Of a DNA stretch of 64,000 bases, positions 54,264 to 64,000 are shown piece by piece (within the stretch, counting starts at the first letter, position 1; each line of letters begins with the position of its first letter). A model generated the notes under the pieces. That model had not been told where the DNA came from, searched no databases, and saw only the letters and a program-made list of their open reading frames with translations. The stretch is from Niebla homalea (Eukaryota > Ascomycota > Lecanoromycetes > Lecanorales > Ramalinaceae), in NCBI GenBank assembly GCA_019925105.1, contig JAHGAU010000031.1, positions 228,501 to 292,500 of the forward strand, given 5' to 3'. The position numbers and the translations under genes are program-made.

Positions 54264-55619
54264 GCGCCCAAGCAACTTAGGTTGCTGACCCCATTTCAAT
54301 AGTCAACCAAGGCACAAGAAAATGATCTGAATGAACACGAGGGCATGGAACTTTTCATGACACGCTCGACATTGATGGTTAGTACTGACAATATATGCTT
54401 GCTACAGGAGCTCTCTGTTTCGATGGATGTCATTTGTAGAAGGACAGGGGGATGTTTCTTGCAGGGGATCACTGATTTCGTCATTTATTATGGGGAGATT
54501 TGGCAGTCGGTTGGGGGAAAATTCTCTTTCATCATCACGGCCAGTCTTTGAGTGCGGCTCTCGGTTCGACGACATGTCTTTCAGATCAACAGAGCAGTGA
54601 CTTGCGTCCTCAGGTAGACTTTAACACAATCAGCACTCCTGTCTACCAACACCCTTTTTGCTTCCCATGCACATGCTCCATTTATCACGAACCGCTTCAC
54701 CTCCCGTCCTTTCCTTCTGAGAGCTGATTCATTCAAATCTAGTACTAAGCTCTTTTTCCCCTGGTCAAGAGCGATCTCACATCCGTATCCATAACAGGAT
54801 ACGAGCTGCATTCTCTACAGTTACAGCTCCAGTCTATCTCAGCCAACAACATGCGCAATCGCTCTGGTCAAACAAATCCTCGACTTGCCGTGCGTATACA
54901 GCTGAAGGCAATGTAGGCACAGATCCGAGCTTTTCGGGCGCTTGCTTTCGATCCTATGGGATGATGGATCTGAGAATATCCGTATTGAGCGAACATGGAC
55001 AATGGGTACTAGGTGGGGGCATCCGACATCGTTGGGGGACGCCGGCAGAACAATCATGGAAAGAAAGGTTGGACCAGTAGACACAAGAGTCGGAGCAAAG
55101 TAGATTGACGTGCTCTTGAGAATGCGACAGTCAGGGAAGAAGGATAGAACTGGGGGGGCGAGACTTGCTCGTCGTTTTTTTCCCGGCTTTATACAACGGA
55201 AAGGAAGTAAGTAAGCGGCCATCGTGAGCGGCCGGGTGCAAGGCGAAGTATATATATTGTGGCTTGCCAGAATAAGGGATTCTTGTTGCCTCAGACGGCG
55301 GGAATGACGCAAGAGCTCGAGCAGGAGGAGGAGGAAGCGCTGAGGTGCTCAGCTATTGCAACAGCTGCTTCATCCGTTGCTCATACACTAAGGGTTCCGA
55401 GCTGCGCTCGTGGTGGTTGGTAGTAGAACGCCTCGGAACATTCGACTCTCTGCGACATGTCAGATTATGGCTGATCTGAACAGCATTTCGTAAATTGACT
55501 CGCCTCTTCCGTGGCGACGTACTTCTCAGGCATGGCATTGGTTTTCTACATCCCACCGAGACCACCACTTTGATCAGGGCCGCCTGTGCATGGTATGGGT
55601 AGCCAGCTTCGAGGAGTGT
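54264..55619. other. Intergenic, no gene recognised
   Basis: About 1.35 kb between convergent genes. No frame with a signature. A GGAGGAGGAGG run at 55325-55336 is the only simple repeat noticed. Confidence 0.4.
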
Positions 55620-56285
55620 TCAAGCGGTCCAAGTTCTTGAAGTCAGATCCGGCTGCTTCACGGTTTCTGGAGTCCCGATCGTCTTTGGTCCGAGGATTGG
55701 TGCTCCTGCAGTGGTTTCCCCAAGCCCAGCGTTTATAGTCAAACCACCCGACTCCGGGTCAATCCCATCAATTCCCTCCGTGGCCCTCTTCCCTGTGACA
55801 TAAACCTTCAACCAACCATTTGCCCCACTCTGTGCAACGCCTCCAATGCCCACCTCGTACGGACTGTCCAAGCAGAATCTCACAGTATCCTCGATTACAG
55901 TCGCAAAGTCATTGTACTTGGCGATGTCGTAGTACGGGGATCCTTCCACATCAATAGTGATCTTACATGTCCCGTTGGCTTTTTGAGCCGGCAGCAGAAC
56001 GACAGGAATGGGCCACTCTTTGGTCTGGAGGCCCCACACCCGGGGCTTGTCGGAGTCAAGGGCGGCACGGAAGGTTTGGGCAAGTTTGGTGCAGTCAGCT
56101 GCACTGGGTGCTGCGGCGATGGGAAGGTCGCCACGATGGAGACAGTGAGGAGTTTGCTGCTGGGGCGAGTTTGGTTTCGTTGCAGGTGCGGAGCGGACGT
56201 TCCATGCGAAGAGCAAGAGAAGGGAGTCGTAGATTAAGAAGAGCAGAGGCAGGCCCAACCGCCTCGAGTACTGTGTCGATATCAT
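55620..56285 (-). CDS. Predicted small secreted protein, 221 aa
   Basis: A single exon from the ATG at 56285. The N-terminus has a hydrophobic core (GLPLLFLIYDSLLLLFAWNV) that could be a signal peptide or a type II anchor. The mature part has paired cysteines: PHCLHRG, ADCTKLAQTF, GTCKITIDV, RFCLDSP. Other landmarks are KEWPIPVVLLPAQ, GIGGVAQSGANGWLKVYV and a Gly-rich tail. The layout (Cys before an Ala/Leu helix, CKI-x-IDV strand, Cys at the end of a helix, Gly-rich end) resembles a broad fungal small secreted family, and is comparable to the gene at 28704. Function unknown. Confidence 0.7.
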   Translation of the reverse strand: MISTQYSRRLGLPLLFLIYDSLLLLFAWNVRSAPATKPNSPQQQTPHCLHRGDLPIAAAPSAADCTKLAQTFRAALDSDKPRVWGLQTKEWPIPVVLLPAQKANGTCKITIDVEGSPYYDIAKYNDFATVIEDTVRFCLDSPYEVGIGGVAQSGANGWLKVYVTGKRATEGIDGIDPESGGLTINAGLGETTAGAPILGPKTIGTPETVKQPDLTSRTWTA

Positions 56286-58344
56286 GGCTGTGAAAGGGGA
56301 GCCGAAAGCCGAGTCGTGATCCCTGCAGCAGCCACATAAATTATCACGTAAGATGATACAACAAAATTGGGGAAATGCGAGGCAGCCCTAAGGGAAAGAT
56401 GAACATATTTGAACGGACCTTATTCGCGCAAAGATTCTGGCGCAAGCGCACAGATACCACGTCGACCCATTGGAAGGAAGGGATCTCCGATTCCATGATG
56501 AAGCCGCAGATGCGCCTGGCGCTTGCGCAGTGCACGGATCTCACAAAGTCCTACGGAGTATAGATGGTTGCTCCTTGCTGCCTTGGATTATGAACGTTCG
56601 AACTGCTTTGATCATGGACTGAACACACGATGCATGTATGAGCTCTCCTCGTTGAGTCTAGCTCGGTCGGAAGCCAGCGATACAGCGATTTGAGGGCTCA
56701 ATGAAAGAGGGCGTAGATGAATGTGCGCGTAATATGTCACGTCAATGGTGCCTCGTGCTTATCGCAGAGATCAGATGTCGCGGAAAGCCCGACGATGATC
56801 ACTCTCATATCGAACTTGATCTATGCGACGTGATTCCGTCTCCTGCAACGGGTCATTGAATGATGGGCCGAGCTCAGCTGTTCTAGTAATCGTGTATGTT
56901 TGAACAACAGGTTCTACGCCATCGACTGCATGATAGGGCACATAGTAAGATTGAGGTGTGGCGACATTCTCGTGACCGGGCATTCCGCGACTTGCTCTGT
57001 ACCAGTTTGCATGAGCAACTCCCAAGCAGCTCCACGGATAAGGGCAGAAGATGAGTACCGAGCCAGTGCGAACTTAGAAGCTGCCAACGATGTCTCAGAC
57101 CATGACGTTGTTTCAAAAATGCAATAAATGTTGTCGATACGCGTGCCATTAGTAGCTTTGGTGAAGCAAAGGAATGTTGATGGTGCCATGTCTAGTCAAG
57201 CCAGTGTGACGAGAAAGGAGCACCGGTTGTCCATCCTTGAGCATGGGACTAGTGGGGCAATGTAATCCTCTTGAGCGCCGATAGCTTTGTGTAGTGTTGT
57301 TCCGTCAAGGTCACCTCTTGAGCGTCTATGAGCGGTTAATTGAGCAGACAATGTTCAGTGCAGAACCTTTATACACCCTCATCAGGCCGTCCTTTTTCTC
57401 GTATCCTCATTGGTATTAAAACCGAATGCAATCTTTCAAACCTTGTCGCACAGATCTCATTGCCAGCACCCATTCCAAGCTTCATAGTCATTCTTCCTGC
57501 CTCAATAGATGAAGGGTAATTGCAGTATGAGTATGAATTTTAGATTGTCGCAGATTTCGATCGCTCGCGCCAAGATCCGTGACGTCACCGCCAATTTCGG
57601 TCTGGTTCTCCTTTTCTTCGTCCTCGTTTTACCTGCTCCCCTACCAGGCCAGCCATGACGAAAGCTGATGTCTTCATTGAGCATGAGGAGCGCTTGTTCT
57701 TCCTGTTCTACGAGACAATGCGACGTGTGCTTCTACTAATAGCCATCCAAGTCGTCGAGCATCCCGCGTCTTGACGTTTCATGATGGAGCTACGCCCCGG
57801 ACTGGTCTCCCACTGATGGTCTCTTATTTCTTCATTGAGTATCCCGGCCACTGGTATCCACTATTGATCAGCACTTCTTGACAATCATGGTATACGGTCT
57901 CCGTGCGAAGCACATGAGCGCGGAGCCATTATGCGGGATGCCCAATCCTGCAAAAGGCAAAAGGTCCTTTATATCTTGCTATACTCCCGTACCTGCATGA
58001 GCCACCCGCCAAACATGAGCAATGAACCAAGGTGAATGATTATAATCGGATGCGCACTACATCTGCCTGACCGGTAATTGCTTGTCTGCACACACACCAG
58101 CTTACCATCCATGAATTTCCTTTCTCGGTGGTCCCGATATTGGACATGGAAATATCACTGAGACCGTTTCATCATGCTCCCTCATTTCTTGTCATGCACA
58201 AGCACATATAGAAAGACCAATTGATCGATTTGATGGCTACACAAGGTCTAGCATCTGTTTCCACGACGCTCTTTTGTTGTTTTGCATTACTTTCTCTCAC
58301 TCTTTATATAACCGTCTCCTCTTCTCTTCGTTTCGATACCTTCA
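56286..58344. other. Intergenic, divergent promoters, no gene recognised
   Basis: About 2 kb. No accepted frame. The plus-strand end has a TATATAA at 58305-58311 and a CT-rich initiator 40 bp before the GH5 start codon. Confidence 0.4.
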
Positions 58345-59778
58345 ATGAGCAGGCTCAACAAAATGCTTTGTCAATTCGTTCCCCTATTCACACTTGTATC
58401 ATTTTTTCTTGATCTCTCTTCGGCCAGGCCACAGGTCCTACCCAGCAATGGCACGTCTTCTGCGAAGGCACCACCTCCTTCCACAAACATCACGTCATCT
58501 CCTACCTCACGTTTTGTCAGGACGAATGGCGTTCAATTTCAGCTAGACGGCAAACCGTTCACGTTCGGAGGATCCAACCTTTGGTCAAGTTAGCACTGCC
58601 CACAAACGACCTTAACAGAAACCGCGCTGACACTTTCTCCAGTGGGCTTCACCAGCGCTCAATTCGCAGAAGAGGCTGTGAAGAATACTCAGGCCCAAAA
58701 TCTTTCCGTCCTGAGGTATGATGACTGCTTGGAGTGCGCGACCAAGGTGATTGGAGCTGATTGTGTGATAAGAATTGCCGCTTGGAATGAGAAAGATCCT
58801 GCACATGGCATCAACCCTGGCGCAACGTTCTTTCAAGAATGGAGCAATGGCAAACCCAGCATCAATGACGGCGCAAACGGGTTGCAACTACTAGACCAAG
58901 CCGTAAAAGCAGCCGAAGCCGCAAATATCAAGCTGATCCTGTGCCTCACAAAGTATGCACTGCTACTTCTTGTTGAATACGATCACTGACGCTCTAATAG
59001 CGAGTGGCCAAACTACGGCGGCATGGACACCTACACTAAGAACATACTAGGCGATGTTGGCTTCACGCACACCAACTTCTACGTTAATGAACAAGTCATC
59101 TCGGCCTTCAAAACATACGTCGCCCATGTTGTGGCCCGCTACAAGTCATCGCCCGCCATCCTGTCATGGGAACTAGCCAACGAAGCCCGCTGCGAAGGTG
59201 CTAACTGCAAAGGCAGCGACGTCCTCACCCACTGGGCCGACGAGATCTCAACCTACACCAAATCCCTGGATTCCAACCACCTCGTCACCTTTGGCGGTTA
59301 CGGATACTTCAACAACGGTCATTGTGCCAACAATTGCGACTTTGCATACGACGGCGACTCTGGGGAAGACTACACCGCAATCCTCAAGCTCCCTAACATC
59401 GACTTCGGCACCCTCCACATCTACACGAACAATGCCAATACCGCTGGAGAGGAATATGGCCTGCAGTGGTTCAAAGACCACAACGATGCGTCAGTGGCAG
59501 CCAACAAGCCCATGATTGTCGAGGAGCTCGGCGTGAATCGTGGAAATGCGGGACTCAACCAAGCCGACATCATGGATACTTACGAGGAGTTTTTGGCAGA
59601 CTCGGGGGTTGCGAGTGCCATCGGAGGTGTCCTGCTCTGGAGCAGCGATGTCATGGGAGGAACGTGTCCTTTGGATGGTGATCCCTTCGCCATCTGTCAG
59701 AATGATGCACAATTTGGAGACTTGGTGACGGGGTTCATGGGAACGATGGCAGCGAAAAGCGGAGGGCCTGCTGCATGA
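58345..59778 (+). CDS. Secreted endo-beta-1,4-mannanase, GH5 family
   Basis: Four exons: 58345-58588, 58643-58715, 58773-58952 and 59001-59778; 424 residues, all GT-AG. The 57-bp second intron is stop-free and a multiple of three, but removing it restores the family stretch VLRIAAWNE. A signal peptide (FVPLFTLVSFFLDLSSA) and a short Ser/Thr/Pro linker precede the TIM barrel. There is no cellulose-binding module. Barrel landmarks: FQLDGKPFTFGGSNLW, NDGANGLQLLDQAV, the acid/base WELANEARC (Glu about 227), LHIYTNN and the nucleophile in PMIVEELGVNRG (Glu about 341), and VLLWSSDVMGGTC. It should cut beta-mannan backbones of plant cell walls outside the cell. A subfamily 7 assignment (fungal mannanases) is likely but not certain. 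Confidence 0.93.
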
Positions 59779-62700
59779 TGTCTTCAAGGATTTGGGGCTA
59801 GAATTGTTGGGTTAGATGTGATTCAAGGATGAGAGCCCACTGCCACGTTTCTGTCCTGTGTACCCGCCAAATGCTTTGTCAACCCTACTGGCCTTCCCTA
59901 GGTATGATGAGAAATACGCAAGAGCAGTCGCCAGGTATGAGTTTTCCAGTATCCCTGAGATTCGCTCCGATTTCTTCCCGTGATCGAACGTCGTATTACT
60001 ACCAACGTGCCTTGCGCTTGATCTCTGATGCCCATCCTATCTTTGCGATTCTACATCTCCTTGACCGAATTTTCTTCGCTTCTTTCTTCCGATGGAGCAG
60101 CTCGTAGCTGGTCATATGTCTCATTGCTTCTCAGGAGACGGACGAAGTTGATTGGACGTTGAGGTCTTAACGGCCTATGATTCACCACCACACAGAAGAT
60201 AAAACCCAAATACCTTTGACACGGCCAGGGACCGTTACAGCTGCGAACCAGAACTACAGAGTTGGACGGGGGGAGGAGCAATGAATCCTTGCACCTGCAA
60301 GGCTCGCAATATCCTGAAGTATCTCTTCGCGCTATCGTCTTGTCACACAAAAGCGTCATCACTTGATCATCAATACCTCGCGCAGGCTGACCATCAGCTT
60401 TGGGAAATAGGTCATTGCTTCACTACTACTGCAATTAAAGCTTCTTGGTGTGAGCTCCTGCTGCGACTGCATCAGGCTCCTCAATTCCTCGATCAACCTT
60501 CCGTGCCCTCTGTGACTGAATTGCAGAAGTGGAGTCTCGGGATGGAGGCGCACATCATAAAGTCTGCAGCTGCCCTGCTGCTTTCAAGGCAACTTCCATA
60601 GCAACTACGTTCTTGAACAGATTTCACACTAGAATAAGGTTACATTGCTCGAGACATTGACACGCAGAGGCTTCAGATACGGCGGGCGAGACGGACTGCC
60701 AGTGATCATACCTTGACAGCTGGCGATCTTGCACCGAGAGTGCTATGTGGGCGAATTTACCCCTACGGAGACTTTCCTCACTCTGAAGATTTCGATACTT
60801 CAGCCAAAGGCAATGTCACGCGTAGGTTTACTTTGTTCGTTGCGGCCATCACGGAAATCCCGATCGTATGTTAACCCTCGACCGGGCTGAGCTCTCCACC
60901 CATACTGGTACGCCGATCAAGCGACAACGAGGATCGGGTTGAAAAATCACTGGGGCTTCTTGAATGCTTGGTGAGAAGCGGCGAAGACCCATGGACAAGC
61001 CTTCCAAACACAGGACATGCGCGCGTGATTGAAGGCTCTTCTGGCCAACTGAGCTGCTGGACTGCTGCATATGCGAGTACGACTCATTCTCACAAGAATG
61101 GTCTCAGAATCTCTAAGAATAGAATTGCCCAGAAGGTCCCTGCTGCTAACAAAACAAATACAACAGAGCCATTCGTTAAGTCAACGATGATTACGTGTGG
61201 TGAAACGACTCACACCTTCTGGAAATACTCGGTCAGACTCAGTGCATGATTTCCTTCTACCCACCTGCAACTGCACAACGTATGGAAGCAGTTGCGCAAT
61301 CGCTCGAAAGCCTCTCCCATGGAGAGCGGTTCCAATGCGGAAGAAAGCATCCGGTCTGTTCTCCCGCTCGTTGGGTGTGTAAAAACGATGCTCGCTCAAT
61401 CACGCTTTGATTTGAGACCAAACCAACCGAGGCTTGAGCATGGGGTTCATCGCCGATTCAGCTGCACTAAGACTTAAGAACGACCTTCAGCAGACACGCA
61501 AGGCGTACAGCGGCGACAGGTCGCAGGTGAGAAAAGCCCCGGATCCTGCTGTCTCGCATTCTGAATGAGTCGGCTATTCTCGAACTCACGCATACCTCTA
61601 CCCAAGCAAGTGCAGAGAAGGTTATCTATCTGAGATATTATAAGAGATGCATACGCCAGGAATTTAGAGTCCTGTACGTTTTAAGCAAGCTGGTCTTTAA
61701 CAATCCAAGATGGGAGCCGAACGAGATGCAGATGAATCAGGGATCTGTCGCGGGAGAGCATGATCGTGACTGTGTCTCGTTTCGATCCCTACTGCATCCT
61801 CCATGGGTATTACGCTGAGCAAGAAAGCTATTAGAGCAACCGCAATCTCCAGACGAGATTGCCAAACTCAAGTATGAGCATCGACGGTTCGTGTGCTCAC
61901 TGTGATCCTCACTGTTCACAGAACTATGAACCAAACATTGAATGCCTGCGAGACAGCATGAAAATCGAGACTCGTCAACAATGCTGTGTTTGACTTAAGC
62001 CGCTTGCTGTGGATATGGTAATTGTATCGAAGTTGACAGTTATATTACCATCAAGAATTGTCCATGACTCCGCAGGCACCCAAGGGTGAAGACATGATGC
62101 TCAAGGTGATAAGAGAAGTATTTCTACAATTACAAAAGGCAGACTTCATTTGAGGCTGTCAAATGTGGGGCCTCAAGGTTCAACGTACTGGATTTGGAGT
62201 GCTCGCTCAAGATGTCACAATATTCATAGTTAAAAGACAGATCCATGGCTGACTAAGGTCGAGAATGCTCAGCGGGACGAGCCTTCGCAGCGTCCCTTGC
62301 TCAAAAACAGGACTGCTCCTCAGCTGTATTGTCTTGCTGAGTGAGTCCGCATGCTTGAGTAAGCTATACTCTTGTCTCTGCAGATATCACGCCGTAGACG
62401 GGACGATCCAGTCCAGCATTTCGCGTGTTTCCTGCAATAGCAACGCTTCACCATGGTGACAGTGGCATGGAAGGCACTTCTCATCGACACCGGCATGATC
62501 TTCTATGTCCATGATGATCTAGAGTGGCAATGCAGCTCATGCCCTATTGTACGTTCTCCAAGGCTTTTGGCATAAAATTATTGCTCAATTCAGACACACT
62601 GATCGAATGCCGACACCAAGAGGGTATCTTGCTTGAGAGGCCATGCGAAGTTGAGGTCTGTGATGATTCGTCTGAAGATGTCTCACGCCTCAGATTCGAT

Positions 62701-62879
62701 TTCAACTGTTACGGATGATAACAGTGCTGTGGGCTCACCATAAGGAAGAAGAGCTTACGCGATCCGCCGAGACTCCCTTGATGTTGAGTCGTTGAAAGAA
62801 GTAGAAGAATACCAATTCTTTTAATCCTCGCGCCCTGTACAGCAGACCCTCGTCTCAGCGTCATTTGAAGGCCGTTTGA
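59779..62879. other. Intergenic, no gene recognised
   Basis: About 3.1 kb without any frame that I can support. Only short frames; no domain, tRNA or strong repeat noticed. It leads into the terminal repeat island. Confidence 0.4.
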
Positions 62880-62965
62880 CGGGCGACGCTCCGGCCCTAG
62901 TGTTTTGGTGCAAATTCTGTGGGCAAGGCAAGAAGGTTGAAAAAAAAATTCAAACGGGGGGTTTT

Positions 62966-63260
62966 TGTCCAAAAACGACACCCCGCCCGGAGGGTGCCCG
63001 GACGGGGAGGCGCTCCGGGGGGGATGGTGGGATGGTGGGGGAGGGTCCCGGGGGGTCGTCCGGGGCGGTCGGGGGGCGTGTCCGGGAGGGTGTGGGGGGT
63101 GATCCGGTGGGTCTGCCGGGTGGTTCCGGGGGGGCTGTCCGGGGGCCGTGTTGGGGGTGATTCGGTGGGTCTCAGAGGGTGGTTCGGGGGGATATTCCGG
63201 GTGATCCGGGGGGGTATGATGGGTCCACCGGTCCCGGGGGGGAGGCTGTGACCCGCCCGG
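62966..63260 (+). repeat. Extremely G-rich strand-asymmetric tract
   Basis: For almost 300 bp the plus strand is built from short GGGG, TCCGGGGG and GGTGATCCGG-like motifs with hardly any A. GGTGATCCGG(G/T)GGG occurs more than once, so it looks like degenerate tandem repeats. The open frames here are by-products of base composition. G4 formation is likely from the G-runs. Confidence 0.7.
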
Positions 63261-63509
63261 GGTCTATACCCCGCCTAGGTCCCGTCGCGGGCTGGCTCTG
63301 GGACGGTTTAGGGGCTAGGCTAGGCGGGGTAAATAGGCTTACATCAATATATCAGTATGTTAAAAGTGGTAAGGGGGATGAAAGGTAGCTTATCGGCCTT
63401 ACTATGCCTATGAATCACCCTATTTACTTCCGGAAAAGAAAGAGATGGGATTACAAAATATAAAGTGGTTATCCGACCTCATCCTCGGTCGTTTCGGATC
63501 AATCCCAGA

Positions 63510-63512
<3 letters not shown>

Positions 63513-63542
<30 letters not shown>
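63513..63542 (+). repeat. 30-bp poly-T tract
   Basis: An uninterrupted run of 30 T. On the minus strand it is a poly-A, so it could be the 3' tail of a retroposon lying to its right (63543 onward) in minus orientation. That is inference. Confidence 0.8.
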
Positions 63543-63715
63543 CTTTCCCCCTTTCTCGGATCCAATTAAGCCTCATTAACCCCGTTCGGACCGACCCTGG
63601 TACACCTGACCCCTACCCCCGGACGCTATTATCCACCTCAGATATCGGTAAGCTTGAGTCAGCCAGCGGTAACACCCCCCCGGGCCAGAGAGCATCCAAG
63701 GATACCCACCCCTTA

Positions 63716-63955
63716 CTTACCCGGCATTGACTTCAGCCGGGTAAGTGAAGTGATCCCCCAGCTTACCCGGCATTGACTTCAGCCGGGTAAGTGAAGTGAT
63801 CCCCCAGCTTACCCGGCATTGACTTCAGCCGGGTAAGTGAAGTGATCCCCAGCTTACCCGGCTGAAGCTGTTGTGCCGGGTAGCGGATATGCCCCTCAGC
63901 TTACCCGGCCAATGTTCAGCCGGGTAACTAATGTGATGTCAGTGCCGGGTGACTT
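63716..63955 (+). repeat. 46-bp tandem repeats, each containing a 10-bp inverted repeat
   Basis: Units start with CTTACCCGGC at 63716, 63762, 63808, 63853 and 63900. The first three are nearly identical; the last two are diverged. Each good unit has perfect arms CTTACCCGGC / GCCGGGTAAG around a 10-base loop, then a spacer TGAAGTGATCCCCCAG. A partial arm (TGCCGGGTGACTT) ends the array. Confidence 0.9.
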
Positions 63956-64000
63956 AAGGGGCCCTACTGGTCCATCGAAATCTCCCCTTTAGCCTTAAGC

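Noticed and set aside
62919..63251. 110-codon Gly/Arg-rich frame
   Set aside because: Results from extreme G-richness of the strand; no true coding signal.

Overview
The window looks like nuclear DNA of a filamentous ascomycete (Pezizomycotina; Dothideomycetes is my best guess, from gene-family flavour only). Genes are monocistronic and lie on both strands. They carry short GT-AG introns (mostly 47-200 bp), several with CTGAC-type branch sites. The gene set is typically fungal: debranching enzyme, NAD-dependent glycerol-3-phosphate dehydrogenase, HIS1, eS28, BTB proteins and small secreted proteins. Exon models were built by hand from reading frame, splice motifs and family knowledge; most keep an exact reading frame across every junction.

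Layout. 0-7 kb: the 3' part of an unknown gene, then a PIF1-type helicase whose first two exons encode an RNase H1/viroplasmin-type N-terminal domain. 7.6-8.1 kb: a broken HeLo-like gene. 10.5-15.3 kb: glycogen debranching enzyme, divergent from a MULE-derived DNA-binding-domain/zinc-knuckle protein (16.1-17.3 kb). 18.3-25.2 kb: housekeeping block with GPD1, a BTB protein, eS28 (RPS28) and HIS1; eS28 and HIS1 are head to head, with two Gcn4/CPC1-like sites between them. 25.6-27.7 kb: MBD4-like HhH-GPD DNA glycosylase. 28.7-34.4 kb: two predicted secreted proteins, a small Gly/Ser/Tyr-rich gene with a decayed copy just upstream, and secreted gamma-glutamyltranspeptidase.

34.4-41.6 kb is gene-poor and repeat-bearing: a Ty1/copia relic reduced to a Gag zinc knuckle and an RNase H tail, a 37-bp tandem array with 74-bp higher-order period, and a weakly supported small gene. 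41.6-50.5 kb is accessory in character: two tail-to-tail secreted metalloprotease-like paralogues (one without the HExxH glutamate), a two-BIR plus C2H2 protein, and a secreted MACPF/perforin-like gene whose last exon appears frame-broken. 52.9-59.8 kb: a coiled-coil nuclear-type protein, a small secreted protein and a GH5 endo-mannanase. The last 1.1 kb is a repeat island: G-rich tract, 30-bp poly-T and 46-bp hairpin-forming tandem repeats.

Functionally the genes cover carbon storage and osmolyte metabolism (GDB1, GPD1), histidine synthesis (HIS1), translation (eS28), genome maintenance (PIF1-like, glycosylase) and secreted activities (GGT, GH5, metalloproteases, perforin-like, small secreted proteins). 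No tRNA, rRNA, CRISPR or biosynthetic cluster was recognised. The best candidates for something under-described are the hybrid-binding-domain/PIF1 fusion, the BIR-C2H2 protein and the active/inactive protease pair.
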